Shown here in pieces: positions 45,807 through 55,671 of a stretch of DNA of 64,000 nt. The stretch is from Streptomyces venezuelae (lineage in GTDB: Bacteria > Actinomycetota > Actinomycetes > Streptomycetales > Streptomycetaceae): NCBI RefSeq assembly GCF_008642375.1, contig NZ_CP029194.1, positions 1-64,000 on the forward strand, read 5' to 3'. Below the pieces are notes generated by a model. That model saw only the letters and a list, made by a program, of their open reading frames with translations, made no database searches and was not told the origin of the DNA. A program made the translations under genes and the position numbers. Numbering within the stretch: position 1 is the first letter of the stretch; each line of letters begins with the position of its first letter.

Positions 45807-46397
45807 ATGAGACACCCCATGGCCTCCCCCCAACCGGCCCCCCGCCTCCTCCGCGCCGCGCGCACGCGCCTCGCCTGGGCCGCGGCCGCACTGCTGGCCA
45901 CCGCCTCGCTGACCGGCTGCGGCCAGGAGTCCGCGCCGTCGCACGCCGCCGCCGTGACGGAGTTCAACGAGAACGGCGTCACCGTCCGGCTGAGCGTGGC
46001 CGACTGGAAGTCCGACGCGGGAACCCTGGTCGCCACGTTCACGCCCGACGAAGCCGGCTTCCACCTCTACAGCACCGCGCTCCCCGCCGAGGGCGTCGAA
46101 GGGGTGGGGCGACCGACCGAGGTCCGTCTCGTCGGATCGCTCGCCACCGCCGGTGACATGACCGTGGACAAGCCGGTCAAGAGCATCACGCTGCCGGGCG
46201 TGCGCGCCGCCGTACCGGTCTACCCCGACGGCTCCGTCACGGTGACGCTGCCGATCCGGGCGACCGCTCCGGGCGAGGCGAAGGTGCTGATCGGCTATGC
46301 GAGCTGCAGTTCGACCGAGGGGTGTACGATCCCCGTGGCCGACCGGGCGGTGTCCCTGCGCACCGGCGAACACGGCCTGGCGTTCGGCACCTCCTGA
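45807..46397 (+). CDS. Lipoprotein with DsbD N-terminal (alpha)-like domain
   Basis: 196 aa. Signal AAALLATASLTGC gives a lipobox at Cys38. The mature part (TVRLSVADWKSDAGTLVATF, EAGFHLYSTALPAEGVEG, VKVLIGYASCSSTEGCTIPV) follows the DsbD alpha-domain layout, with the cysteines in GYASCSSTEGC matching the family's GYQxCxxxxC redox pair. The protein would accept electrons from the CcdA-like channel. With its neighbours it completes a DsbD broken into separate genes. Confidence 0.8.
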   Translation: MRHPMASPQPAPRLLRAARTRLAWAAAALLATASLTGCGQESAPSHAAAVTEFNENGVTVRLSVADWKSDAGTLVATFTPDEAGFHLYSTALPAEGVEGVGRPTEVRLVGSLATAGDMTVDKPVKSITLPGVRAAVPVYPDGSVTVTLPIRATAPGEAKVLIGYASCSSTEGCTIPVADRAVSLRTGEHGLAFGTS

Positions 46398-46600
46398 CGG
46401 CCCGTCGTCCCGGATCACGGGGCCGGTGACGGCATACGCCACTCCCGGAGGACGTCGTACCGGGAGACCCTCCGGCGGCCCGTCGCCCGGACCCCGGAAC
46501 CGAATCCCCCGACCGTGGCGCTGGGCACACGGCTACCCGTTGGAGCTGTACCCGTGAACCGAGGGCCCCGAAGACGCCGCGCCGAGCCCGGGGCCCCGCG

Positions 46601-48013
46601 GTGAGGCGCTCCCTGGCGGGGGTGGCCCTGGCCGTCACCTCCATGGTGGCGCTGTCGTTCCTGATCCCGCTGGGTCTGCTCGTGATGTCGCTCGCCCGCG
46701 AGCAGAGCATCACGGCGGCCGAGCAGAGCGCGGCGGCGATGGCGCCGATCCTGGCCCTCACCACGGACGCGGCCGAGCTGCGCGAGGCGGGGGCGGGGCT
46801 GCGCGCGGCCGAGCACATGGTCATCCATCTGCCGGACCACAGCACGGTCGGCGGCGCGGGGCACGCTCCGCCGGATCTGCTGGGCCGGGCCGAGGAGGAA
46901 CGCGAGTCCATCTCCCGGGACGTGCCCGGCGGCTGGATCTACCTGCAGCCGGTGATCCTGCCTCAGGACCGGGTCGCGGTGGTGGAGAACTTCGTGCCCG
47001 ACGACGACCTGACCCGTGGGGTCGTCCTGTCGTGGAGCGTCATGGCGGGTCTGGCGGTCGTCCTGCTCGGCGGCTCCGTCCTGGTCGCCGACCGCCTCGG
47101 CTCCGCCGTCGTCACGGCGGCGAAGCGGCTTGCCGAGGCATCACGCCGGCTCGGCACGGGCAGCCTCGACACCCGCGTGCAGCCGAAGGGACCGCCGGAA
47201 CTGAAGGAAGCGGGCACAGCCTTCAACACCATGGCCGATCGCATGACGGACCTGCTCGCCGTCGAACGGGAACTGGTCGCGGACCTGTCCCACCGGCTCC
47301 GCACCCCCCTGACCGCCCTGCACCTGGCGGTCGAACGGATCGCGCCGAGCGCCGACACCGGACGCATCCAGACGGCCGTCGCCGAACTGGAGCGGGAGCT
47401 CAACGCGATCATCGCCGAGGCTCGCACGCCGCTCGCCGTCCGCCCGATGGGCCGGGCGCTGCGGGGCGAGGAATCGCCCGACGGGCCGCGGGAGGGCGGG
47501 GACCATTGCGAGGTCGCCGACGTCGTCCGTCGGCGCGCGGCCTTCTGGGCCGTGCTCGCGGGTCAGCAGGACCGTCCCTGCACTCTGCAGATCACAGACG
47601 AGACGACCCCCGTCTGCCTCCCCGAAGCGGACATCACGGCCGTCGTGGACGCGCTCGTGGGCAACGTCTTCCGGTACACTTCCCGGGGCACCGCCCTGGA
47701 GGTCACCGTGTGCCGCACCGCCCACACCGTGGAACTGACCGTTCACGACGCCGGCCCCGGCATCGCCGACCCGGACGGTGCCCTCGCCCGCGGCGGGAGT
47801 ACGGGCTCCACCGGCCTCGGGCTCGACATCGCCCGTCGCGCGGCCCTCGCCGCCCGGGGCGCCGTCCGCATCACGCGCGGCCCCCTGGGCGGTGCCCGCG
47901 TGGTGGTCACGTTCCAATTGTCGACGGGCACGGCGCCGGGGCGTCCGCGCTCGCGCCGCAGGGGTCGAAGGGCGGCCGCGGCTCGGACGGCGCCGGGTGC
48001 GGCGGGCGACTGA
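46601..48013 (+). CDS. Sensor histidine kinase
   Basis: 470 aa from a GTG. Topology: helix 1 (about 8-30), extracytoplasmic sensor (31-140), helix 2 (about 141-163), HAMP (about 165-220), HisKA with His231 in LVADLSHRLRTPLTALHLAV, and HATPase with DALVGNVFRYTSRGTALEV (N box), VHDAGPGIADPDG (G1) and GSTGLGLDIARRAA (G2). No own regulator is adjacent downstream. The orphan regulator at 40764 is the natural partner, with the redox operon between them. The tail after 440 is low-complexity and basic. Confidence 0.92.
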   Translation: MRRSLAGVALAVTSMVALSFLIPLGLLVMSLAREQSITAAEQSAAAMAPILALTTDAAELREAGAGLRAAEHMVIHLPDHSTVGGAGHAPPDLLGRAEEERESISRDVPGGWIYLQPVILPQDRVAVVENFVPDDDLTRGVVLSWSVMAGLAVVLLGGSVLVADRLGSAVVTAAKRLAEASRRLGTGSLDTRVQPKGPPELKEAGTAFNTMADRMTDLLAVERELVADLSHRLRTPLTALHLAVERIAPSADTGRIQTAVAELERELNAIIAEARTPLAVRPMGRALRGEESPDGPREGGDHCEVADVVRRRAAFWAVLAGQQDRPCTLQITDETTPVCLPEADITAVVDALVGNVFRYTSRGTALEVTVCRTAHTVELTVHDAGPGIADPDGALARGGSTGSTGLGLDIARRAALAARGAVRITRGPLGGARVVVTFQLSTGTAPGRPRSRRRGRRAAAARTAPGAAGD

Positions 48014-48607
48014 CACTTCCACGACCTCCGACTCCTGCCCGATCCCTGTCGCCCTGGCCGGCGCAATCCAGGATCCGGACCAGTCCCGGACCAACCCCGT
48101 CAGGAGGCCTCACCGGCTGTCCCCCGGGCAGGGACAGACGCAGCCTGGTCGGTTCGGCGGCCGCCGAGGGTATCGGCCGTGCACCGGGCGGGCCCGGCCT
48201 GACCGGGTGCCGGGCGGGTGGACCATGGACCCCCCTCAGCCTGGGATCCGTCCACGTGGAGATGTCAGTGATGGCGTGGATGCAGCCGGAGTGGGTGGCG
48301 TCCGGGCCGCTGCCGGTCTTCACCGGTTCGCCGCTGGTCACCCCTGGTAGTCGGGGGCGGATACTCGCCCCGCCGAGCCACGCCCACCGATGCCACTCGA
48401 TCCCGGGCCGGCGGCCGGTCCGACGGCCGTCGGCTCCTGCATCAGGCCGGACCGTACGCAGCCGACAGCTCGCTGCTCGTCCGCTCCGTCAAGGCGTGGG
48501 CCTGGCGGACGGTGCGGGCCGATCAGCAGTGCGTGCCCCTGGGTCGGTACGTTCCGTGCCCGGGCCGCCCGCTCGCCCGCCGTTCGGGCCGGTGCTAGAC
48601 ATGGACT
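48014..48607. other. Intergenic region without a supported gene
   Basis: A plus-strand frame starting MSVMAWMQPEWVASG near 48262 looks suggestive but has no ribosome-binding site or continuation. The promoter of the phosphatase gene should lie here. Confidence 0.4.
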
Positions 48608-51280
48608 ATGGCCGGATTCCTCGGCCGCCTGCGCTCCGCGTTGAGCGTCCGCACCGTCGCCCGCCAGGTCTTCTCCCTACAGGCGGCGATCGTGGTGCTC
48701 CTCGTCGTGGCCGCCGTGGTTGCTCTCGTACTGCAGTCCCGGGCGGACAGCGAGCGGGAAGCGCGCAACCGGTCCCTCGCCGTGGCCGAGACCTTCGCCA
48801 ACGCGCCGGGAATCGAGGAGGCCCTGGCCGGTCCCGACCCGACCGCAGTGCTCCAGCCACGCGCCGAAGAAGCGCGAAAGGCGTCCGGCGTCGACTTTCT
48901 CGTGGCGATGACCACGGACGGGATCCGCATCACCCACCCCGATCCGGCACAGATCGGAAGGCAGTACATCGGCACGATCGGCCCTGCTGCGGCAGGCGGG
49001 ATCGTCAGGGAGACCGTGACCGGCACCCTCGGCCCGTCCACCCGCGCGGTGGTCCCCGTGACCGACGCCGAGGGCGACGTCATCGCTCTGGTGTCCGCGG
49101 GGGTCACGCTCGAAGCCGTGAGCGGAGTCGTCGAACATCAGCTGCCCCTGCTGCTCGGTGCCGCGGCGGCCGCGCTGGCGGTCGCCACCTTCGGTACCGC
49201 TCTGGTCGGCAGGCGACTGCGCCGCCAGACCCACGGCCTGGGTCCCGCCGAGATGACCCGTATGTACGAGCACCACGACGCGGTGCTGCACGCCGTGCGC
49301 GAGGGCGTTCTGATCCTCGACGGCGACGGTCGGCTGGTGCTGGCCAACGACGAGGCACGCAGGCTGCTCGGTCTGGGCCCGGACGCGGAGGGCCTGCTCG
49401 TCCGTGAGCTGGGCCTCGCCCCGGACATAGCCCGGCTGTTGGCTTCCGGGCGTTCGGCCACCGACGAGGTGCACCTGACCGGGGACCGGCTGCTGGCCGT
49501 CAACCAGCGGCCGACCGACCCCGGAGGCGGGCCGTCCGGCTGTGTCGCGACGCTGCGGGACACCACCGAGCTGCAGACCGTCACCGGCAGGGCCGATGTG
49601 GCGCAGGAACGCCTGAATCTGTTGCTCGACGCCGGATTGGAGATCGGCACCAGCCTCGATGTCGAGCGGACCTCCCAGGAGCTGGCGGACTTCGTCGTCC
49701 CCCGGTTCGCGGACTTCGTCACCGTCGACCTGGCCGACCCCGTCCTGCGGGGCGAGGAGCCGTCGGGGGGTGGTTCGGCGATGCGCCGTGTCGCGTTCCG
49801 GGGTATCCGCGACGACACACCGCTCTACCCGCCCGGCAAACTGATCCATTTCGTCCCGTCCACCCCGCAGAGCCTCGGCTACGGCTCGGGAGAGACGGTC
49901 CTGGAGGCGGACATGACCGCCTTCTCCGGCTGGCAGGCTCAAGACCCCGAACGGGCCCGAGGACTCGTCGAGGCCGGCATCCATTCGATGATCGCGGCTC
50001 CGCTGCGCGCCCGCGGAGTCATCCTGGGTGTCGTCACGTTCTGGCGGTCGCGCAAGCCCGAGCCGTTCGAGCACGACGACGTGACACTCGCCGAGCAACT
50101 GGGCGCCCGTGCGGCCGTCACCATCGACAACGCCCGCCGCTTCACCCGCGAGCACACCCTGGCGGTCGCCCTGCAGCGCAGCCTGCTCCCCCGGGCCCTG
50201 CCGGAGCAGAACGCGCTGGACGTGGCCCACCGCTACCTGCCCGCGCATGCGGGAAGCAGCGGTGTCGGCGGGGACTGGTTCGACGTCATCCCGCTCCCCG
50301 GCGCCCGCGTCGCCCTCGTCGTGGGGGACGTGGTCGGCCACGGGCTGCACGCCGCCGCCACCATGGGCCGGCTGCGCACCGCGGTCCACAACTTCTCCTC
50401 CCTGGACCTGGCGCCCGACGAACTCCTGTGGCGCCTCGACGAACTGGTCACGCGGATCGACCAGGACGAGAGCGGCGACGGCGCTCCGGTCACGGGCGCC
50501 ACCTGCCTGTACGCGCTCTACGACCCGGGCACCCAGGTGTGCACGATGGCCCGAGCCGGCCACTTCGAGCCCGTCATCGTGCGCCCCGACGGCAGCGCGG
50601 AGTTCGCCGCCGTACCGGGCGGCCCGCCCCTCGGGCTCTCCGGACTCCCGTTCGAGACCACCGAGATTGAGCTCCCCGAGGGCAGCGGCCTCGTTCTCTA
50701 CACCGACGGTCTCGTGGAGGACCGCACCCGCGACATCGACGAAGGGCTGGAGCTGCTGCGGCGTACCCTGGCTCACCCCGGCCGCACGCCCGAGCAGACC
50801 TGCAGCGCGGTTCTGGACGCGTTGCTGCCCGAGCAGCCCTCGGACGACATCGCGCTGGTGGTCGCCCGCACGCGTGCGCTCGGCAGCGCCCGTACTGCCG
50901 CCTGGGACGTCGCGTCCGATCCGTCGGCCGTCGGCCAGGTTCGAGCCGCCGTCGCCCGCACGATGGCCGAATGGGGTCTGGAGGAGGAGTCGTTCACCAC
51001 CGAGCTGATCCTCAGCGAGCTTGTCACCAACGCCATCCGCTACGCCGCCGAGCCCGTCCGCGTACGTCTGATCCGCGATCGCGCCCTGATCTGCGAGGTC
51101 TCGGACGGCAGCAGCACCGCTCCGCACCTGCGGCGCGCGGCGACCACCGACGAGGGTGGACGGGGCCTGTTCCTGGTGGCCCAGTTCGCCGACCGCTGGG
51201 GCACCCGCTACACCGCGGACGGCAAGGTCATCTGGACCGAACAGCCACTTCTCGCCGGCACGTCGGACAAGGACCGGTGA
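48608..51280 (+). CDS. SpoIIE-type PP2C phosphatase with Cache, PAS, GAF and HATPase domains
   Basis: 890 aa. Order: helix (20-44), an extracytoplasmic Cache-like sensor (45-175, DFLVAMTTDGIRITHPDPAQ), helix (about 178-200), PAS (about 215-325), GAF (335-520), SpoIIE/PP2C phosphatase (about 540-755; metal-binding GGDWFDVIPLPG, VGDVVGHGLHAAATMGRL, LYTDGLVEDRTRDID, QPSDDIALVV), and an anti-sigma-like HATPase (770-885; ELILSELVTNAIRYA, GRGLFLVAQFADRWG). Such proteins control partner-switching of anti-sigma antagonists. Having kinase-like and phosphatase activities in one chain suggests self-contained switching. No sigma factor gene is near. Confidence 0.93.
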   Translation: MAGFLGRLRSALSVRTVARQVFSLQAAIVVLLVVAAVVALVLQSRADSEREARNRSLAVAETFANAPGIEEALAGPDPTAVLQPRAEEARKASGVDFLVAMTTDGIRITHPDPAQIGRQYIGTIGPAAAGGIVRETVTGTLGPSTRAVVPVTDAEGDVIALVSAGVTLEAVSGVVEHQLPLLLGAAAAALAVATFGTALVGRRLRRQTHGLGPAEMTRMYEHHDAVLHAVREGVLILDGDGRLVLANDEARRLLGLGPDAEGLLVRELGLAPDIARLLASGRSATDEVHLTGDRLLAVNQRPTDPGGGPSGCVATLRDTTELQTVTGRADVAQERLNLLLDAGLEIGTSLDVERTSQELADFVVPRFADFVTVDLADPVLRGEEPSGGGSAMRRVAFRGIRDDTPLYPPGKLIHFVPSTPQSLGYGSGETVLEADMTAFSGWQAQDPERARGLVEAGIHSMIAAPLRARGVILGVVTFWRSRKPEPFEHDDVTLAEQLGARAAVTIDNARRFTREHTLAVALQRSLLPRALPEQNALDVAHRYLPAHAGSSGVGGDWFDVIPLPGARVALVVGDVVGHGLHAAATMGRLRTAVHNFSSLDLAPDELLWRLDELVTRIDQDESGDGAPVTGATCLYALYDPGTQVCTMARAGHFEPVIVRPDGSAEFAAVPGGPPLGLSGLPFETTEIELPEGSGLVLYTDGLVEDRTRDIDEGLELLRRTLAHPGRTPEQTCSAVLDALLPEQPSDDIALVVARTRALGSARTAAWDVASDPSAVGQVRAAVARTMAEWGLEEESFTTELILSELVTNAIRYAAEPVRVRLIRDRALICEVSDGSSTAPHLRRAATTDEGGRGLFLVAQFADRWGTRYTADGKVIWTEQPLLAGTSDKDR

Positions 51281-51532
51281 TGATCGGAGGCGCCTACGGC
51301 CGTTGGCCGCCCCGGCTCCCCACGTCCGCCTGTACGGGCACCCACGTCGGCCGTCGATCTTGATCATCACCCCATCCTTGGCCAGCGCTTCCGGACCAGT
51401 CACGCCGTCGTCCGTCCACTCCTTGCCTGCGTTGACGACACCGCCCGACTCCGGCCACCTCCGCGATGAACGATCCGCAGTCCCGGTCACCGGCCCTTGA
51501 CCCCGGGCCGGGCGACGAGTCCTGTCAGGCGG

Positions 51533-53899
51533 TTACCTGGCGATGAGAACGAGGGTGGCGCGGCCGTGGAGGCGGTATACGGTTCCCGCACCGCCGATCA
51601 GCGCCTCGCTGCCCGGCTGGGCGATCTGGTTCGCGCCTTCGGCCCAGGTGGCGGTGTCGGTGACGCGGTACCAGTTCTTCCCCGCGCCGGGCGAGGGGAG
51701 GGTGAAGTCGACGTCTTCGGACCAGCCGTTGTAGCCGACGTAGATCGCGCTGTTCGGGTCGCCGAGTTCAGTCCCGTCGTAGCGCCAGGCGAGAGCGTGG
51801 TTGTTCGCGTTGCCCCAGTAGGTGCCATCGGGTGCGCTGCCGGCCGGAGTGAACCAGTCGAGCTGGCCCATGCCGTTGCCGTTGCCGTCGGCGGCGCTGT
51901 AGAAGCCCGCCGGGCGCAGCGCGGGATGTGCCTTGCGGAAGGCGATCAGGCGCTGGGAGTAGGTGCGGAAGGCGCTCTGGTCCGTGGTCCATGAGGTGGT
52001 GAGCCAGTTGGCGGAGGAGTCCAGGTTGTAGGGGTTGTTGTTGCAGTTGACCGTGCGCAGGTACTCGTCGCCGCCGGTCATCATCGGTGTGCCGGCCGAC
52101 AGCATCAGCAGGGCGAGGCCGTTGCGGGCGGCCTTGCGCTGGTCGGCCGCGTTGCCTGCCTGGTCCCAGGACAGGTTGCCGTCGGATCCACCGTCGGACG
52201 GTCCGTACGGCCAGGACTGGTTGTTGCTCTTCGTATTGCAGCGGTAGAGGTCGGCGAGCGTGAAACCGTCGTGCGCGACGACGAAGTTGACGGAGTTCCA
52301 GGGGGCGCGGCCGTTCGGCTGGTAGAGGTCCGAGGAGCCGGCGAGGCGGGTGGCGAGGTCGCTGGGGGTGACATTCTCGTTGCCCATGGCGTTCTGGTCG
52401 CGGCGTACGGTGTCACGGAACTTGTCGTTCCATTCGGACCAGCCGACGGGGAAGTTGCCGACCTGATAGGTGCCGTTGCCCAGGGCCCAGGGTTCTGCTA
52501 TCCAGTCGGTCCCGGCGCCGCCCGCGGCCGGACGGGGCGGCATGAGGGCGGTGATGCGGTTGAGTGCGGTGTTGGGGTCGGTGCGGCTGTACTGGAAGCA
52601 GCCGTGCTGGCAGGTGTTGCCGAGCACGGGTGCGAGGTCGAAGCGGAAGCCGTCGACGCCGAGCGTGTTCCTCCAGTGGGCGAGCGAGTCGGTGATCAGG
52701 TTCCGAGTGACGGGGTTGTAGGTGTTGAGGTTGCCGTTCACGCCGGTGTTGTCCCAGGACGCCTGCATGTCGCCGGTCAGCGAGTAGTAGGTGGGGTTGT
52801 CCAGGCCGCGCATGTTGAACAGGCTGTAGGTGTTCTTGTCGCCGGCGTTCCACGGTCCGCCCTCGGCGGCGTGGTTGTAGACCACGTCCGCGAAGACCTT
52901 GATCCCCGCGTCGTGGTAGGCCCGCACCATCTCCTTGAATTCGCGGGTCGGGCCTCCGGCGCCCTTGTCCGCGGCGTAGCGGCGGTCCGGGGCGAAGAAG
53001 TTCAGCGTCTCGTAGCCCCAGTAGTTGTCGCCCGCGGTCCCGGTGGCATCGGTGTCGTTGGTGTCGTTCTGCGTCTCCTGCAAGGGGAGGAACTCCACCG
53101 CCGTGACCCCGAGCGCCGCGAGGTCGGCGGCCTTCAGCCCGGCACCCTTGTACGTGCCCCGGTAGGCAGCCGGCACGGAGGGGTCGTTCTTTGTCAGGCC
53201 ACGGACGTGCACCTCGTAGACGACGTCGTCCTTCAAGGCCCGGGTCGGCTTGCTTCCGGTGCTCGTCGCGTCGGCCGCCAGCACGATGCCCTTGGGTGCC
53301 CGGGTCCCGTTGTCCACCGTGCGATAGGACGAGCCGGTGCCGTAGACGGTCTTCGACGGGCCGTTCGGGGTGAGCGGGTCGTGGCTGAGCTCCAGGGCGT
53401 AGGGGTCGGTCAGCAGCTTGTTCGGGTTGAAGCGGTTGCCGGCCGTGTCCACGTCTGTCATGAAGCCCGCGGACGAGCCCTTCGTCCACGCAGGATCGTA
53501 GGGCCAGTTGGGACCCCAGGCCCGGTAGCCGTAGTAGACCGGGCCGGTGATGCCGTACGGCTGTCGGATCGTGGTGACAGGCACGGTCGCGGACCAGACT
53601 CCGGTCGCGGAGTCCTTGGTGAGGGTGAGCGCGGCGGCCTCCTGGGCTCCGGTCGCCGCGCCGTAGAGGTACAGCTCGATGCGTGTCGCGCGGGAGGAGT
53701 AGATCCGGAAATCGACGTTGGTCGCCGTCGCGTCGTAGCGAGCGCCGAGAGGGTCGCCTGCCGCGGCCGCGGCAGGCGTGGCGAGCGGAGCGGGCGCCAC
53801 GGACGCGACGAGAGCGGCGAGGGCCGCGACACCGACGGCCGCGACACGCAGTCCGAAACGGCGCCCGCTCGGGGTGCGGGCAGGGGGGAACGAGGGCAC
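51533..53899 (-). CDS. Secreted isoamylase-type glycogen debranching enzyme (GH13)
   Basis: 788 aa from a GTG at 53899 with AGGAG five bases upstream; the frame extends further but without a start signal. A signal peptide (VAAVGVAALAALVASVAPAP, about 17-45) precedes a carbohydrate-binding-like N-terminal domain and the GH13 barrel. The catalytic residues are in VDGFRFDLA (nucleophile Asp), DWIAEPW (Glu) and VVAHDGFTL (Asp). VFADVVYNHAAEGG is conserved region I. Length and layout match bacterial isoamylases, which hydrolyse alpha-1,6 branches. The gene is monocistronic and faces the phosphatase gene. Confidence 0.93.
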   Translation of the reverse strand: MPSFPPARTPSGRRFGLRVAAVGVAALAALVASVAPAPLATPAAAAAGDPLGARYDATATNVDFRIYSSRATRIELYLYGAATGAQEAAALTLTKDSATGVWSATVPVTTIRQPYGITGPVYYGYRAWGPNWPYDPAWTKGSSAGFMTDVDTAGNRFNPNKLLTDPYALELSHDPLTPNGPSKTVYGTGSSYRTVDNGTRAPKGIVLAADATSTGSKPTRALKDDVVYEVHVRGLTKNDPSVPAAYRGTYKGAGLKAADLAALGVTAVEFLPLQETQNDTNDTDATGTAGDNYWGYETLNFFAPDRRYAADKGAGGPTREFKEMVRAYHDAGIKVFADVVYNHAAEGGPWNAGDKNTYSLFNMRGLDNPTYYSLTGDMQASWDNTGVNGNLNTYNPVTRNLITDSLAHWRNTLGVDGFRFDLAPVLGNTCQHGCFQYSRTDPNTALNRITALMPPRPAAGGAGTDWIAEPWALGNGTYQVGNFPVGWSEWNDKFRDTVRRDQNAMGNENVTPSDLATRLAGSSDLYQPNGRAPWNSVNFVVAHDGFTLADLYRCNTKSNNQSWPYGPSDGGSDGNLSWDQAGNAADQRKAARNGLALLMLSAGTPMMTGGDEYLRTVNCNNNPYNLDSSANWLTTSWTTDQSAFRTYSQRLIAFRKAHPALRPAGFYSAADGNGNGMGQLDWFTPAGSAPDGTYWGNANNHALAWRYDGTELGDPNSAIYVGYNGWSEDVDFTLPSPGAGKNWYRVTDTATWAEGANQIAQPGSEALIGGAGTVYRLHGRATLVLIAR

Positions 53900-54310
53900 G
53901 GCGACTCCTGGAGGCAGACGAAGGCAAGCCCCGGCGCCGTCCCGACACCGATGACTGAAAAGCGTTGCTGAATCTTGCGGCAACGTAGTGCAGGCACCTG
54001 CGCTCGTAAAGACTCTGAACACAAGCCCCGGCGACTGGGCCCAGGAGGTCGGCCAACGGCTGGAAGCGGGTATCCGTTCTCTGCGGATGAGGTTCGATCA
54101 GCGGCACGGTGAACCGGTACCGGCTCGAAGAGGCCGTACGGCACGTACTGCGGGATCTCGCCGTGCGCGGCCCAGGCCAGGCCGCCACCTCGTCAACACT
54201 CGCGATGGCCGCCTCGCCGCCGACAGGTCGGCATGCGGTGTAGTGGATCTCCCGGCCCGTCATGGGGTGAACCCGTCGTCCGAGCACACTCTGCGCGGTC
54301 ACCAGGAGCC
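53900..54310. other. Upstream region of the debranching gene, degraded
   Basis: Short minus-strand frames (for example VHPMTGREIHYTACRP) may be relics, but no gene is supported. Confidence 0.35.
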
Positions 54311-54604
54311 AGGAGGCCACGAGCAGGTCGGCTGCATCTGCACAAGCCCAAGGCACATGGAATACGCCTACAACGCCGTCATCATCGGCGAAGTCCTCGT
54401 ACGCCCGAGAGGACCGGTGGATCGCACACCCCGAAGAGAGCCACGACTCCCAACTACGCGACCTCCCACCACACCGATACCTCTGATACGCCCTGAACAC
54501 CTACCGCGTACTCGCCACCAGAGGCACCCGAGGAACCCGCTTCCACTCCACCGACGCGATCACCCAGAACCACTTCCGGACACTGGTCCCCCCACAAGAT
54601 CAGT
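54311..54604 (+). pseudogene. DUF2075-type helicase C-terminal relic
   Basis: Broken plus-strand frames read EQVGCICTSPRHMEYAYNAV, then RWIAHPEESHDSQLRDLPPH and ALNTYRVLATRGTRGTRFHS, ending at a stop near 54604. The order Q/GCxYTSxGxEYxxxxVIIG, SHD and NTYRVLxTRG is the C-terminal helicase core of DUF2075 ATPases, which are frequent in mobile and defence loci. The rest of the protein is missing. Confidence 0.6.
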
Positions 54605-54850
54605 GAACCCGACCCCGTTCACCGGACGGGTGATCCGGATCCCGTGGGCGGCGGAAGGTGATCACTCGCCGGCGGATGGGTCTGAGTCCGCTGTCGGCAA
54701 AAGCCCCAGGAGGACCCAACGGCGGCCTGCCAGCATGACCCGACGAGCAAGCAGACTGCAGTACGCCGACTCGACCTGGGCTCCTTCGTCCGGCCGGCAT
54801 CGGAAGCCGGTGGCTCGCAGCCGCGAGTTGAACCCGTCCTCGCCTATCTC

Positions 54851-55453
54851 GTGCGCCGCGACGAGGGACTGATCCTCTTCGACACCGGTGTCGGCACTGC
54901 CGACCCAGAGACGGAAGCCCGCTACCGCCCCCACCGCAGGCCACTCGAGGCAGCCCTCTCGGCCGCAGGAGTCACCCTCACGGACATCTCCCTCATCGTG
55001 AACTGCCACCTCCATTTCGACCACTGCGGCGGGAATCCCCTGCTCGCCGGCAAGCCCGTCCTCGTGCAGTCCGCGGAGCTGGCCACCGCCCGCCGAGGCG
55101 GCTACACCATCGACGAACTCGTCGACTTCCCCGGCGCCACCTACAAGGAGATCACCGGAGAAGCCGAGGTCTGGCCGGGAATCTGGATCATCCCCACCCC
55201 CGGGCATACCGCCGGGCACCAGTCGCTCGTGATCCGACAGAACGACGGCACCGTGGTCCTCGCCGGCCAGGCCCACGACTTCGCATCCCATTTCGCCTCG
55301 GACCACCTGGCCCGCCAGGCCATCCTCCACGGCCTCCAACCGCCGCTTCCCACCTACCAGCCATGGCTGGAACGACTCACCGAATTCGACCCCCGCCGAG
55401 TCCTCTTCGCACACGACTCCTCCGTCTGGGAACCACCCCAGCACAGCGGTTGA
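54851..55453 (+). CDS. MBL-fold metallo-hydrolase, N-terminus probably lost
   Basis: 200 aa from the first in-frame start, a GTG. The metal motif is NCHLHFDHCGG, with the second His in HTAGHQSLVI and Asp in LAGQAHDFAS. The layout is that of lactonase-like hydrolases. The frame stays open and family-like upstream (VRRLDLGSFVRPASEAGGSQ, PVLAYLV) but has no start codon; an ATG just upstream is out of frame. So about 25 N-terminal residues are cut off, and the gene is either a pseudogene or restarts internally. Confidence 0.75.
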   Translation: MRRDEGLILFDTGVGTADPETEARYRPHRRPLEAALSAAGVTLTDISLIVNCHLHFDHCGGNPLLAGKPVLVQSAELATARRGGYTIDELVDFPGATYKEITGEAEVWPGIWIIPTPGHTAGHQSLVIRQNDGTVVLAGQAHDFASHFASDHLARQAILHGLQPPLPTYQPWLERLTEFDPRRVLFAHDSSVWEPPQHSG

Positions 55454-55671
55454 TGCCAGCCACCCTCACTGGCGAAGCGAGGGAAACGCATGAATGACAT
55501 CGGAGGGGGCCACCCGCGGCCTCATGGTGCCCGCTGGACGAGAAGAGCAGCGCCCCAGCGCAGCCAGGACTGCTGGGTGCGGCAAAGGGATCGGCTGTCA
55601 GCCAAGCGGCGAGGGGCCGGCGCGACATGCCCCGGACGTCGTTACGGCACCCGGTCATCGCTGCGGACCGG

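Noticed and set aside
51330..51440. Minus-strand segment NAGKEWTDDGVTGPEALAKD near the phosphatase end
   Set aside because: Looks protein-like but is only about 30 codons long, with no start signal or family to support it.
48677..51490. A 937-codon frame antisense to the SpoIIE gene
   Set aside because: No family features, low-complexity Gly/Asp/Val composition, and it covers a gene with five recognisable domains.
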